A stretch of DNA of 64,000 bases from Cycloclasticus sp. 46_120_T64 (GTDB lineage: Bacteria > Pseudomonadota > Gammaproteobacteria > Methylococcales > Cycloclasticaceae), in NCBI GenBank assembly GCA_002162695.1, contig MAAM01000012.1:49411-113410 (forward strand). Direction: 5' to 3'. The translations under genes and the position numbers were made by a program. The notes under the pieces were generated by a model. The model was given only the letters and a program-made list of their open reading frames with translations. It had not been told where the DNA came from and searched no databases. Positions 36,996 to 47,674 of this stretch are shown here, one piece after another; position 1 is the stretch's first letter; each line of letters starts with the position of its first letter.

Positions 36996-37687
36996 TCAAC
37001 CTGCCAAGCAGTGCGCGAAAGTTGCCGTGGGCAGTATTGTTCTAGTAACTGAATAAATGAATCACGAGTGATGGTCGCCGCACCAAGGCTTTCTAAGTGG
37101 TCAGAATGGACTTGGCAGTCAACGACTTGGCAGCCCCATTCAGCCAAATGACGACATAAAAATGTGAAACCTACTTTGGAAGCATTCGATTGTCTGCTGA
37201 ACATCGATTCACCAAAAAATACTTGGCCGATAGAGACCCCGTATAAACCGCCAATTAATTCCTCACCCAGCCATACTTCCACCGAGTGTGCGTGCCCGAG
37301 CTCGAATAATTGCTGGTAGGCCTCGATCATTGAATCAGTTATCCAACTGCCGTCTTGTTGTTCGCGTGGTGCTGAGCAGGCCGCTATGACACGATCAAAT
37401 GCTTGGTCGATGGTGCAGTGATAAGACTGCTTGTTGATGAATTTCGCAAGGCTGCGTGAAATATGCAGCGCCGATGGTTTGAGTGTTAACCGCGGGTCTG
37501 GGCTCCACCACAGAATCGGTTGTTGTTCATCAAACCAAGGGAAAATGCCTGAACGATAGGCCTCTAGTAATCGTTCAGGCCGTAATGAACCGCCTGCGGC
37601 TAATAAACCATCGGGATCCTTTAACGCCAAATTAATCGGCGGAAAAGGATCTAAATCGTCGTCTGGGTCAAGCCATGGAAGCATCAA
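36992..37687 (-). CDS. aat: Leucyl/phenylalanyl-tRNA-protein transferase
   Basis: 231 residues. Adds Leu or Phe to proteins with N-terminal Lys or Arg. Family marks: FPPINLALKDPDGLLAAGG, YRSGIFPWFDEQQPILWWSPDPR, and LIGGLYGVSIGQVFFGESMFSR. Tightly linked to bpt (4-base overlap) and 8 bases downstream of trxB. With clpS and clpA this makes a complete N-degron set within 5 kb. Confidence 0.96.
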   Translation of the reverse strand: MMLPWLDPDDDLDPFPPINLALKDPDGLLAAGGSLRPERLLEAYRSGIFPWFDEQQPILWWSPDPRLTLKPSALHISRSLAKFINKQSYHCTIDQAFDRVIAACSAPREQQDGSWITDSMIEAYQQLFELGHAHSVEVWLGEELIGGLYGVSIGQVFFGESMFSRQSNASKVGFTFLCRHLAEWGCQVVDCQVHSDHLESLGAATITRDSFIQLLEQYCPRQLSRTAWQVE

Positions 37688-37695
37688 ACTAGTTG

Positions 37696-38670
<975 letters not shown>

Positions 38671-38745
38671 TTAAACTTGTGGGTAGGCATTTTGGAAAGT
38701 CATGTAGTATGGCGATTAGACTTAATTAGGTAAAGAGTTAAGCAT

Positions 38746-39807
38746 ATGAATATTGGCGTTGCAAAAGAAATAAAACCATTCGAGGGGCGGGTCGCCTTGT
38801 CACCTGAGGCCTGTTTAAGGTTAATAGCCCAGCAGCACGCTGTGTTTATCGAGCAGGGCGCGGGTCTACTCAGCGGTTACCCCGATACTGAATACCGTCA
38901 ACTGGGGGTTCTGGTTTGTTCGAGTGCGCAGGAGTTATATCAACGCTGTGAGCTGATTATTAAGGTCAAAGAACCGGTGGCTGAGGATTTAGATTACTTG
39001 ACGGCGAAACATACCTTGTTTTGTTTTCTGCATCTGGCAGCCAACCCGCAGCTGGCCGATACATTGGCTAGGCTTGGGGTTACCGCCTTGGCTTTTGAGT
39101 CGGTGATGGAGAACAAACAACTGCCGCTGTTAAAACCGATGAGTCAAATCGCTGGGCGCTTAGCGGTACAGATCGGTGTCAATTTATTACAGCTGCAGCA
39201 GGGGGGCAAGGGGCTGATGTTGGGCGGGCCAAGTGATGAGGCGCAGCAAGGTGTCGATAGTGGGCAAGTGCTGGTCTTAGGTGCGGGATCTGCGGGTAGC
39301 CAAGCGGCTTTATTGGCGAGCAAGATGGGCGCAAAGGTGTTTGTATTTGATCAATATGCTGCCGCCTTAGACGGTATTAAGCAGCTCGATCCGGCGATTC
39401 AATTATTGGACGACCCTGATGAGTGTCGTGATTTACTGTCGACCACGGATTTGTTGATTGCAGCTTTGCTAATTCCGGGGGAAAGAAGCCCGCGTTTTAT
39501 CAGTCGTACTCAGCTCAAATCAATGCAAGCGGGCTCAGTATTGGTCGATATTTCGGTTGATCAAGGTGGTTGCGTTGAAACTACGCGAGCAACCAATTAT
39601 CAGCAGCCTACTTACGTGGAAGAGGGGGTGGTGCATTTTTGTGTGAGTAATATGCCGGGTGCGGTACCACGCACCGCGACTCAGGCCTTGTCGGCATTAT
39701 TACCCGATTATATTCAGCGATTAACGCTAAACAATTGGTATGAAAATGATAAGATAATGCGCAATGCCGTGAATATTAAGGCGGGGGAGATCTTTGTTGG
39801 ACGTTAA
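38746..39807 (+). CDS. ald: Alanine dehydrogenase
   Basis: 353 residues, slightly shorter than typical Ald (about 370). N-terminal substrate residues GVAKEIKPFEGRVALSP (Arg and Lys sites), HLAANPQLA, and the NAD-binding GQVLVLGAGSAGSQAALLASKMGA. Interconverts alanine and pyruvate plus ammonia. Ends after the conserved NMPGAVPRTAT segment. In many relatives ftsK follows trxB directly, so ald at this spot is a local addition. Confidence 0.9.
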   Translation: MNIGVAKEIKPFEGRVALSPEACLRLIAQQHAVFIEQGAGLLSGYPDTEYRQLGVLVCSSAQELYQRCELIIKVKEPVAEDLDYLTAKHTLFCFLHLAANPQLADTLARLGVTALAFESVMENKQLPLLKPMSQIAGRLAVQIGVNLLQLQQGGKGLMLGGPSDEAQQGVDSGQVLVLGAGSAGSQAALLASKMGAKVFVFDQYAAALDGIKQLDPAIQLLDDPDECRDLLSTTDLLIAALLIPGERSPRFISRTQLKSMQAGSVLVDISVDQGGCVETTRATNYQQPTYVEEGVVHFCVSNMPGAVPRTATQALSALLPDYIQRLTLNNWYENDKIMRNAVNIKAGEIFVGR

Positions 39808-39867
39808 TGTTTAAGTCTATAAATAACAAAGGTATGGATGAATAATATAAGGTTTAAACTAAGTTAA

Positions 39868-42156
39868 GTGACGCTAAAAACGGACGTGCAGGAACAGACC
39901 ACAGGGCAAGATCAAGTGGTTAAATTACTCAGAGAATCGGCTTTTTTTGTGTTGATGGCGCTGGCGATTTTTTTAATGGGCGCGCTCTTAAGTTATAACG
40001 TTGGTGACCCAGCGTGGAGCCACCGAGGTTCACAGCAAGTGGTGCTCAATATAACCGGTCTCGTCGGTGCAGGCATAGCCGACATTATGTTGTCGGCACT
40101 GGGTTTGATGTCGTTGACCTTCCCTTTTATGTTGTTTAGCAGTGGCTGGAAGTTTTTGTCTCAGGCGCGCACAAAGCGTGTTGATAGTCTATTGCATCAA
40201 ATTATTCGCTGGTTCAGCTTTATTGTCGTGTTGTGTGCTGGCGCGGGTTTGTTGGATATGCACTATCACCAAGATTGGTTCAAAATTCCAGGGTCTGCCG
40301 GAGGTATCGTTGGCCTTGAATTAGGTGATTTATTAATTCATTTGTTTGCCCCAGAAGGAGCAACCTTATTGTTGTTTTGCAGTTTTTTGGTGGCCATTAC
40401 TCTCTCAACGGGGCTGTCGTGGTTGGCTTTGATGGATCGGCTGGGCTATCACGCGCAGCGAGGTTTTATTGCGTTAAAAACATATATTGCCAATAACAAG
40501 GAACGGAAGGTGTCGGGGCAGGCTAAAAAACAACGTGTCGATACCTTTAAAAAACAAACCCAGAAGTTTCTCGAAAAATCTAAAACACGTATAGAACCGA
40601 AATTCAAAGCCATTAAAACCAGTGAGCGGAAAGATAAAGAGCGCCAAGTGGCCTTATTTGAGGAGCCAGCAGGAGCTTTGCCAGCCTTAGCTTTATTGGA
40701 TGAGCCAGGGGAACACGTGGAAGGATATTCGCCGGCGGCCTTAGAAGCGATGTCTAAACTGGTTGAACTCAAACTAGAAGACTTTGGGGTCGAAGTGGAT
40801 GTGGTCGCGGTACACCCAGGGCCGGTGATTACACGGTTTGAAATTCAACCCGCACCCGGTATTAAGGCAAGCAGGATCAGTGGTTTGGCGCAAGATTTGG
40901 CGCGATCTATGTCGACCCATAGTGTGCGAGTGGTGGAGGTGATTCCGGGGAAATCGGTGATTGGCCTTGAAATTCCAAACGAGTCACGGGAAATGGTCAG
41001 GCTGAGTGAAATCCTTTCATCGGAGGCGTATGACAAATCGGCGTCGGCACTGACCTTGGTTTTGGGCAAAGATATCGCAGGCCAACCGACGGTGGCCGAT
41101 TTGGCAAAAATGCCACACCTGTTGGTCGCTGGTACCACCGGTTCCGGTAAGTCGGTGGCGATTAACGCGATGATTTTAAGTCTGCTCTATAAGGCAACAC
41201 CGGAGCAAGTACGGATGATCATGATCGATCCAAAAATGCTTGAATTATCGGTGTATGAAGGCATTCCACATTTGCTGACGCCGGTGGTGACTGATATGAA
41301 AGAGGCGGCGAACGCCTTGCGTTGGTCGGTGGCTGAAATGGAGCGGCGTTATAAATTGATGTCTTTGTTAGGGGTAAGAAACCTAACCGGTTATAACAAA
41401 AAAGTTAGAGATGCGATAAAAGAAGGCAATCCGCTAGCGGATCCCTTATGGGAACCGACCGCCTTTATTGATGAAGACAACGCGGGCACTTTGAGTGAGT
41501 TACCGCAGATTGTCATTGTTATCGATGAATTGGCCGATATGATGATGGTGGTGGGGAAGAAAGTTGAAGAGCTGATTGCAAGGCTGGCGCAAAAGGCGCG
41601 GGCTTCGGGTTTACACCTAGTGTTGGCAACTCAGCGCCCTTCGGTTGACGTATTAACGGGTTTGATCAAGGCTAATATTCCGTCACGGATTGCCTTTCAA
41701 GTGTCCTCGAAAATTGATTCTCGTACCATTCTCGATCAATCTGGCGCGGAAGCACTATTAGGCAATGGCGATATGTTATACCTGCCGCCGGGTTCTGGTT
41801 TGCCTCAGCGAGTGCACGGTGCATTCGTCGATGACCATGAAGTACATAAGGTGGTTGAGCAATTAAAGAAAACGGGTAAACCTAATTATATCGAAGGTAT
41901 TTTGACCTCATCTGATCCGGCCGAGTTTGATGGTGGCACGGGTGGCGGGGAGAATGTCGACGAACTCTATGACCAAGCGCTACGCATTGTCACCGAGACG
42001 CGGAAGGCATCGGTTTCTGGGGTGCAGCGGCAGTTGCGTATCGGTTATAACCGTGCGGCGCGGATGGTCGAAGAAATGGAACGTAGCGGCGTTGTCGGTC
42101 CTTTACAATCAAATGGTTCGCGCGAAGTATTAGCGCCACCACCACCGGAGTTATAA
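39868..42156 (+). CDS. ftsK: DNA translocase FtsK
   Basis: 762 residues with a GTG start. Four TM helices in the first ~190 residues, a short basic linker (about 200-275), then the motor: Walker [15 protein letters not shown] and Walker [14 protein letters not shown]. The C-terminal winged-helix gamma domain ([23 protein letters not shown]) reads KOPS sequences. It pumps DNA at the septum and activates XerCD. Followed two bases later by lolA. Confidence 0.96.
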   Translation: MTLKTDVQEQTTGQDQVVKLLRESAFFVLMALAIFLMGALLSYNVGDPAWSHRGSQQVVLNITGLVGAGIADIMLSALGLMSLTFPFMLFSSGWKFLSQARTKRVDSLLHQIIRWFSFIVVLCAGAGLLDMHYHQDWFKIPGSAGGIVGLELGDLLIHLFAPEGATLLLFCSFLVAITLSTGLSWLALMDRLGYHAQRGFIALKTYIANNKERKVSGQAKKQRVDTFKKQTQKFLEKSKTRIEPKFKAIKTSERKDKERQVALFEEPAGALPALALLDEPGEHVEGYSPAALEAMSKLVELKLEDFGVEVDVVAVHPGPVITRFEIQPAPGIKASRISGLAQDLARSMSTHSVRVVEVIPGKSVIGLEIPNESREMVRLSEILSSEAYDKSASALTLVLGKDIAGQPTVADLAKMPHLLVAGTTGSGKSVAINAMILSLLYKATPEQVRMIMIDPKMLELSVYEGIPHLLTPVVTDMKEAANALRWSVAEMERRYKLMSLLGVRNLTGYNKKVRDAIKEGNPLADPLWEPTAFIDEDNAGTLSELPQIVIVIDELADMMMVVGKKVEELIARLAQKARASGLHLVLATQRPSVDVLTGLIKANIPSRIAFQVSSKIDSRTILDQSGAEALLGNGDMLYLPPGSGLPQRVHGAFVDDHEVHKVVEQLKKTGKPNYIEGILTSSDPAEFDGGTGGGENVDELYDQALRIVTETRKASVSGVQRQLRIGYNRAARMVEEMERSGVVGPLQSNGSREVLAPPPPEL

Positions 42157-42158
42157 AG

Positions 42159-42791
42159 ATGAATTTTTTAGCAAAAGCTTGCGGCTTAAGCCTATTAGTT
42201 TTAGTCAGTGGCAGCAGTCTTGCGCAAGGCGCGGCGGATGATTTACTAAGCCACTTACAAGCGTATCAGCAATTACGCGGGCAATTTACCCAGATTATTA
42301 GCAGCGAGCAGAATACGCGTACTCAGTCATCGAGTGGTGAGTTTTGGCTCAGCAAGCCGAATAAATTTCGTTGGCATTATGCCAGTCCGTATGTGCAAGA
42401 AATTATTTCTAATGGGCAAAAGGTTTGGATTTACGATGAAGACCTAGAACAAGTGACGATTAAGCAGGCTTCGCAGTCTATAGCATCATCACCCTTGGCG
42501 ATTATCTTAGGTTCGCGCTCTTTAGATGAGTCATTCGATGTGGTAGAGCTGGCAGAAACTGACGGTTTACGCTGGTTACAACTCAGCCCTAAAAGTGACG
42601 ACACGGGTTTTGAACTGATGAAATTGGGTTTTAAGCAGGGCATTTTATCGCGTATGGAATTGCTGGATAATTTCTCGCAAATCACTCATTTATTGTTTAC
42701 TGGGGTGGAACTGAACCCACAAATTGATGCGCAGGTGTTTGATTTTCAGGTACCAGCAGGGGCCGATGTTTTTGACGAAGCCAACCCTTAA
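42159..42791 (+). CDS. lolA: Outer-membrane lipoprotein carrier LolA
   Basis: 210 residues with signal peptide (cut near SSLAQG). QLRGQFTQIISSEQNTRTQSSSGEFWLSKPNKFRWHY is the typical opening of LolA, which ferries lipoproteins across the periplasm in a half-barrel. Its stop overlaps the rarA start (TAATGG), so ftsK-lolA-rarA form one operon as in Pseudomonas relatives. Confidence 0.95.
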   Translation: MNFLAKACGLSLLVLVSGSSLAQGAADDLLSHLQAYQQLRGQFTQIISSEQNTRTQSSSGEFWLSKPNKFRWHYASPYVQEIISNGQKVWIYDEDLEQVTIKQASQSIASSPLAIILGSRSLDESFDVVELAETDGLRWLQLSPKSDDTGFELMKLGFKQGILSRMELLDNFSQITHLLFTGVELNPQIDAQVFDFQVPAGADVFDEANP

Positions 42792-44098
42792 TGGACATTA
42801 GAGAACCATTAGCCGAGCGTTTAAGGCCGAGTGTACTGGCCGACTTTGCGGGGCAAAATCACCTGTTATTACCCGGAAAGCCGCTGTATGAGGCGATTGA
42901 TAGCGGGCAATTACACTCGTTAATATTATGGGGGCCGCCAGGGGTAGGTAAAACCACCTTGGCGCGGATTATTGCACAGCAGGCTGAGGCGTGTTTTATT
43001 GCTTTATCGGCGGTTTTGGCGGGGGTTAAAGATATCCGCTCGGTGGTGGAAGATGCAAAAAGAAACCGCGCCGAAAAACAGCAACACACGATCTTGTTTG
43101 TCGATGAGGTTCATCGTTTTAACAAGGCGCAGCAAGATGCTTTTTTACCGCATGTTGAGGCTGGGGTGTTTACCTTTATTGGTGCGACCACCGAAAACCC
43201 CTCTTTTTCACTGAATAATGCGCTGTTGTCGAGGGCGCGAGTATATACCTTAAAACCTTTACAAACAGAAGATTTAGCGGGGATTCTGCATAAAGCACTG
43301 AACGATGTGCAACGAGGCTATGCGGCGGAATTTACCATTGATCCAGCGGCTACTGAGTTATTAATAAATGCGGCCGATTGTGATGCTCGGCGTTTATTGA
43401 ATTACCTAGAGCTTAGTGTGAGTTTAAGCCGTTCGGCTAAAAATACGCAGATCTCCAAGCTAACAGTTGAAGAGGTGATTAAAGACGGTTTGCGCCGCTT
43501 TGATAATCACGGCGAGGATTTTTATAACCAAATATCGGCCTTACATAAATCGGTGCGTGGTAGTGATCCCGATGCGGCGCTGTATTGGTTACGACGGATG
43601 CTCGATGGCGGCTGTGACCCCTTATACGTTGCGAGAAGAATCGTGCGCATTGCTTCGGAAGATATTGGCAATGCCGACCCACGTGCCTTACAAATAGCGT
43701 TGAATGCTTGGCAGGCGCAAGAGCGATTAGGCAACCCAGAAGGGGCTTTGGCATTAGCGCAGGCGATTACTTATTTAGCCTGTGCGGCGAAGAGCAATGC
43801 GGTGTATAAGGCGTTTAATACGGTGGGTGCGGTGATTAAAAGTAGCGGCAGTTTAGAGGTGCCATATCATTTACGTAATGCCCCCACTAAACTGATGAAA
43901 GACGAGGGTTATCATCAGGGGTATCGTTATGCTCACGACGAAGCGAATGCCTTTGCCGCCGGAGAAAACTATTTACCTGATGCCTTGTCGGGTCAGCAGT
44001 ATTACGAGCCGGTAGAACGGGGCCTAGAAATAAAAATATCCGATAAGCTGAGGCGTTTAAGACAGCTGAATAGGCAGGCGAGAAAAGGCGGCCGATAG
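42791..44098 (+). CDS. rarA: Replication-associated recombination protein RarA
   Basis: 435 residues. AAA+ clamp-loader-like ATPase: Walker A GPPGVGKTT (about 47-55), Walker B ILFVDEVHRF, sensor GATTENPSF, then the MgsA C-terminal tetramerisation region with SDPDAALYWLRRMLDGG and DEGYHQGYRYAHDE. Acts at stalled replication forks. Third gene of the ftsK operon. Confidence 0.95.
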   Translation: MDIREPLAERLRPSVLADFAGQNHLLLPGKPLYEAIDSGQLHSLILWGPPGVGKTTLARIIAQQAEACFIALSAVLAGVKDIRSVVEDAKRNRAEKQQHTILFVDEVHRFNKAQQDAFLPHVEAGVFTFIGATTENPSFSLNNALLSRARVYTLKPLQTEDLAGILHKALNDVQRGYAAEFTIDPAATELLINAADCDARRLLNYLELSVSLSRSAKNTQISKLTVEEVIKDGLRRFDNHGEDFYNQISALHKSVRGSDPDAALYWLRRMLDGGCDPLYVARRIVRIASEDIGNADPRALQIALNAWQAQERLGNPEGALALAQAITYLACAAKSNAVYKAFNTVGAVIKSSGSLEVPYHLRNAPTKLMKDEGYHQGYRYAHDEANAFAAGENYLPDALSGQQYYEPVERGLEIKISDKLRRLRQLNRQARKGGR

Positions 44099-44146
44099 GC
44101 GTTAATCCCCTTATGTAAAGGGGGTATTTACCAAGAGGAGATAAAT

Positions 44147-44491
44147 ATGCATAAAATATTTACCGTAGCCGTTCTGCTTATGAGCGTGTTAATGGCTGGT
44201 TGCACCGTGGCCTTAGTGGGTGGCGCCGGTGTCGGGGGTTATGCCGCCGGTAAGGATGAACGTTCCTTAGGCGTGATATCGAGTGATATTTCAATTACTA
44301 CTCGGGTGAAGGCGACCTTAATTAAAGACGAGCAAATCGATGCTTTTGATATTGATGTAGATACCTATCGCGGCGTGGTAACGCTGCATGGGCATGTCAA
44401 TAATGCCGCGCAGCTCAGCCGAGCGATCAAACTTAGCAAAACGGTTAGTGACGTTAAAAAAATTATTTCCAAACTTATTATCATTAAATAA
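44147..44491 (+). CDS. BON-domain lipoprotein
   Basis: 114 residues. Lipobox LMAGC gives a lipidated Cys near residue 19, then a glycine-rich stretch, and one BON domain (SITTRVKATLIKD ... VVTLHGHVNNAAQLSRAI). Related to the OsmY/DolP group, which helps outer-membrane integrity and binds phospholipid. A small hairpin (CCCCTTATGTAAAGGGG) lies between rarA and this gene. FKBP gene follows 12 bases later. Confidence 0.85.
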   Translation: MHKIFTVAVLLMSVLMAGCTVALVGGAGVGGYAAGKDERSLGVISSDISITTRVKATLIKDEQIDAFDIDVDTYRGVVTLHGHVNNAAQLSRAIKLSKTVSDVKKIISKLIIIK

Positions 44492-44503
44492 ACAGAGATT
44501 CAT

Positions 44504-44980
44504 ATGAAAATTATCCTCATCATTGCGGTTATTGCCGGCATATTTTATTTATTACAGTATTATTCGGCGGGTGGTTCTAGTACCGTCACGGCCGAAAATA
44601 TTAAAGCCGGTGAGGTGTTCATGACGGATAACGCCAGTAAAGAAGGCGTCGTCACCACGACCAGTGGTTTGCAATACCTTGTTTTGCAACAAGGTACAGG
44701 TGATGTGCACCCATCGGCAAAAGACAAGGTTAAGGTTCATTATCATGGGACATTATTAGATGGCAGCGTATTCGATAGCTCGGTTTCTCGTGGTGAGCCG
44801 ATTAGTTTTGGCCTCAATCAAGTGATTAAAGGTTGGACGGAAGGCGTTCAATTGATGGTGGTGGGTGAAAAAACACGGTTCTTTATCCCGAGTGATTTAG
44901 CTTATGGCAAGCGCTCAGCGGGAGCCATTAAAGGAGGTTCTACGTTAATTTTTGAGGTCGAATTACTCGGAATTAACTAA
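44504..44980 (+). CDS. FKBP-type peptidyl-prolyl isomerase, membrane-anchored
   Basis: 158 residues. An N-terminal hydrophobic helix (about 2-17) acts as anchor or signal, and the FKBP domain spans about 55-156: VHYHGTLLDGSVFDSS, FGLNQVIKGWTEGVQLM, FFIPSDLAYG. Active-site residues Tyr, Phe, Asp and Trp are present. Likely a periplasmic folding catalyst of the FklB/FkpA kind. Downstream of the BON lipoprotein, probably co-transcribed. Confidence 0.9.
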   Translation: MKIILIIAVIAGIFYLLQYYSAGGSSTVTAENIKAGEVFMTDNASKEGVVTTTSGLQYLVLQQGTGDVHPSAKDKVKVHYHGTLLDGSVFDSSVSRGEPISFGLNQVIKGWTEGVQLMVVGEKTRFFIPSDLAYGKRSAGAIKGGSTLIFEVELLGIN

Positions 44981-45126
44981 GGAACCTCTGAGTAAGCCAT
45001 AAGTATTTATGTTTGCTGAAATAGCTTGAATTCAAGCAGCTTTAATCAGCGCTTCCCTAAATATTTGGACTATAGTTAATTCATTAATAATACATAAAAT
45101 TGAGAGTTGTATTATGAGGCTTAGCT

Positions 45127-45984
45127 ATGTCTGAAACGGGTGATAGCAAACAATCGAAAAAATTTCATATACCGGCTCAACCCGAGTTATTACGTTTGCT
45201 GCAAGGTGAGATTCAGCGAGATGTGCCGGATATGGATAGGATATCTGAGCTGATTAGTGAAGATGTGGCGATTTCAGCGGCGGTACTAAAAACGGTTAAC
45301 TCATCTTTTTTTGGGGTTAAATCCAAGGTGCTGTCGATTCAACACGCGTTGAATATGATGGGAGTCGATGCCACGATCGATGTGGTGATGGCACTCTCGT
45401 TAGAGCAATCTATGGGGGATTTGGTGGCCTTGCCGCGTTTTTGGGACTCGGCAAAAGATATTGCAAACCTGTGTGCTTTTATTGCCAAGAGACTTAATTT
45501 ACACGAACCTAGTCAAGCCTATACCCTAGGTTTGTTTCATGATGCCGGTATCCCATTGATGGCGTCACGCTTTGATGATTATTTGGATGCTTTGCAGCAA
45601 TCACAAGCGCTAGAGGATGAAAACTTTCAGGGTTTAACAACGGATTTTGAGGATGCTAAATACGATTGCAGCCACACCGATATGGGGTACATCCTGAGTC
45701 GTGAGTGGGGCTTACCTGATTGTATTCGTCAGGTGATCCGTCAACACCATGATTGTCGCGCCATGCTGACTAGTGCCAATCCAAAGAATGAACCATACGC
45801 AAAGTTAATGGCGGTTCTTAAGTTAGCGGAATGGGGTAGGGAGGAGTTCCGTCGAGGGCAACCGACAGCGGAGTGGACACGGATAAGCCCGCTGGTGCTT
45901 AACTTCCTGTATATGAGCGAGGAGGATGCCTTAGACTTGTTAGAGGGCATGAAAGAGGCGTTAATGGATACACAAGCTTATTGA
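45127..45984 (+). CDS. HDOD-domain signalling protein
   Basis: 285 residues. HDOD fold from about 15 to 215: ISEDVAISAAVLKTVNSSFFG, LGLFHDAGIPLM with a single HD-like pair, and HTDMGYILSREWGLPDCIRQVIRQHHD. HDOD proteins lack full HD phosphohydrolase metal sites and act as protein adaptors in c-di-GMP and stress signalling. Convergent with the DUF2986 gene and overlapping it by 7 bases at the 3' ends. Confidence 0.85.
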   Translation: MSETGDSKQSKKFHIPAQPELLRLLQGEIQRDVPDMDRISELISEDVAISAAVLKTVNSSFFGVKSKVLSIQHALNMMGVDATIDVVMALSLEQSMGDLVALPRFWDSAKDIANLCAFIAKRLNLHEPSQAYTLGLFHDAGIPLMASRFDDYLDALQQSQALEDENFQGLTTDFEDAKYDCSHTDMGYILSREWGLPDCIRQVIRQHHDCRAMLTSANPKNEPYAKLMAVLKLAEWGREEFRRGQPTAEWTRISPLVLNFLYMSEEDALDLLEGMKEALMDTQAY

Positions 45985-46172
45985 TCAGACTCTTCCTGAG
46001 TTTGATTTTCTGTGGCAGCGCTGAGTTGATTCGGCTCGTTTTGTTGTTCTAAGGCTAGCGCCGCGCGCTCCGCCTTAGAGACATATTTTGGTTTACTGCT
46101 GGGGTTGAGTTTGGCCTTGGCTTTTTTTAGTCTTTTACTAAAAAGGTTCTGTATTTTTTTCTGTCGGTTCAT
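45978..46172 (-). CDS. DUF2986 small basic protein
   Basis: 64 residues from the Met of MNRQKKIQNLFSKRLKKAKAKLNP. The track extends 15 codons further, but that part runs through a palindrome, and the family as I recall begins here. PKYVSKAERAALA is the conserved core. Highly basic N-terminal half and acidic, disordered C-terminus. Function unknown; perhaps RNA- or ribosome-associated. Confidence 0.75.
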   Translation of the reverse strand: MNRQKKIQNLFSKRLKKAKAKLNPSSKPKYVSKAERAALALEQQNEPNQLSAATENQTQEESDQ

Positions 46173-46198
46173 CACGGGCTCGGAGTTGGTGGTCGAGC

Positions 46199-46226
46199 TT
46201 ACTAGGGTTTTAATCAACCCTAGTAA
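46199..46226. terminator. 11-bp perfect hairpin between DUF2986 and VWA genes
   Basis: TTACTAGGGTT-ttaatc-AACCCTAGTAA. Perfect arms but no T-run on either strand, so terminator function is only likely. It ends the MoxR/VWA operon side and precedes the DUF2986 gene on the minus strand. Confidence 0.55.
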
Positions 46227-46253
46227 GTCAAATAATGGCTGTGATACCGATCG

Positions 46254-47669
46254 TTAGGCTGTTTGTGCGGACACCTTTAAAATAGTATCAACCATTTGTT
46301 CTAGATGGGTGATGGTGTTGCACTCTTTGACGATATTACAATAAGGTTTGTATTTTAGCATTTCCGAGTCACCGGTTCCCCAGAAACTTTCCATCTCAGG
46401 GGTTAACCAAATAACCCGCTTGGCGCGTTGATATAACAGCTTCATCACCTCGGTTTGAGGCGCTAAATTGTTATTACGCGCATCACCTAAAATAATAACC
46501 GTGGTTTTATTGTCGATCTTATCCATATAATCATTTTTCAGATCGAGCAGGGTGTTGCCGTAGTCTGAACCACCCATGCCAAAATCATTGGTGATTTTTT
46601 CGACCGCTTGTTGTACTGGGTATTGATCAAAAATATCATTCACTTCAATCAGTGAATTGGTAAATACGCAGGTGTCGATTCGATCGAGTACGTCACTTAG
46701 GCTATATAAAAATAATAATAAAAAGCGTGAATAAGACGATACCGAGGGGCTAATGTCACAGAGCGCAAGAATACGGGGTTTTTCAATGACCTTCGATTTC
46801 CAGAAGATGTTGAACATCACACCATCGAAGGCGACGTTACTGCGCAAGGTCTTGCGGAAGTCGAGCTGGCCTCGGTCTTTACGTTTACGCTTCTTCGAGT
46901 GCATGCTACTTAAGCGTTTAGCCATTTTTTGCACGATTTTAACCATCACTTCGAAGTCACGCTTTTCAATATTCGATAAGCGGCTGCTCTTAAGGAATTC
47001 CTCATGAATGGTTTGCGAGGCGGTTTTGCCGAACATTGATAATTGTTGTTCAACAAAGTTACGGACCTCTTGGAAGAGGTACTTTTGTCCCGTACGTAGT
47101 TGGCCCGACAAGGCGCGTTCAGCGGGGCAATCACCTTTGCCAAGAGAGGTGATTTCCTTGTTGAGCTCACGTAGGCCCATTTCATTCATTATTTTTTGGG
47201 TGTTGATCCCTTTTTGAGTGAATAACCAAATGTCGGTAATATTTGCTTTACGTGCGGCTTTTTTCATCGTTTGCGCAAGTTCGGCTTTATCATTACGTAA
47301 TAACATTTTAGCGAGCTCAAGGTCGCCCTTGTACTCTGCTGGTGCCTGTTCTTGCTCTGCTGCTTGTTGTTCGCCGGCCGGTGGTTGCTCTGCTTGCTGC
47401 TCGGTTTTGTCGGTGGTGCTCGGTTGCGGTTTGAGTAGTGAGGTATTCTGAAATGCATCAAAAGCAAAAAACTGTTCGAAACATTCGTACAGTTTTTCTT
47501 TTTCCTCGGTTGTTTTGGCGAGTGACAGCGCGAGAGCATCCCTTAAGATGCCTCGATCGCGATAACCTACCAACTCGACGGTTTTGCTGGTTTCAATGCT
47601 ATCGGCAACCGATATATTAACGCCAGCTGAGCGTACGACTTTAAAAAAATCTTCCAGCGTTTGCTGCAT
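46254..47669 (-). CDS. VWA-domain (CoxE-like) protein
   Basis: 471 residues. The C-terminal von Willebrand A domain (about 280-450) begins ILALCDISPSVSSYSRFLL, with the MIDAS motif DxSxS, and contains GGSDYGNTLLDLKND (MIDAS Thr region degenerate). A Gln/Glu/Ala-rich low-complexity spacer (about 82-112) follows an N-terminal helical region. Downstream partner of a MoxR ATPase five bases away; such pairs work as chaperones that insert metals or remodel target complexes. The target is not visible here. Confidence 0.88.
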   Translation of the reverse strand: MQQTLEDFFKVVRSAGVNISVADSIETSKTVELVGYRDRGILRDALALSLAKTTEEKEKLYECFEQFFAFDAFQNTSLLKPQPSTTDKTEQQAEQPPAGEQQAAEQEQAPAEYKGDLELAKMLLRNDKAELAQTMKKAARKANITDIWLFTQKGINTQKIMNEMGLRELNKEITSLGKGDCPAERALSGQLRTGQKYLFQEVRNFVEQQLSMFGKTASQTIHEEFLKSSRLSNIEKRDFEVMVKIVQKMAKRLSSMHSKKRKRKDRGQLDFRKTLRSNVAFDGVMFNIFWKSKVIEKPRILALCDISPSVSSYSRFLLLFLYSLSDVLDRIDTCVFTNSLIEVNDIFDQYPVQQAVEKITNDFGMGGSDYGNTLLDLKNDYMDKIDNKTTVIILGDARNNNLAPQTEVMKLLYQRAKRVIWLTPEMESFWGTGDSEMLKYKPYCNIVKECNTITHLEQMVDTILKVSAQTA

Positions 47670-47674
47670 GAGGT

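Noticed and set aside
46173-46217. N-terminal extension of the DUF2986 gene
   Set aside because: It runs through a perfect hairpin and does not match the family start, so the later Met was chosen.
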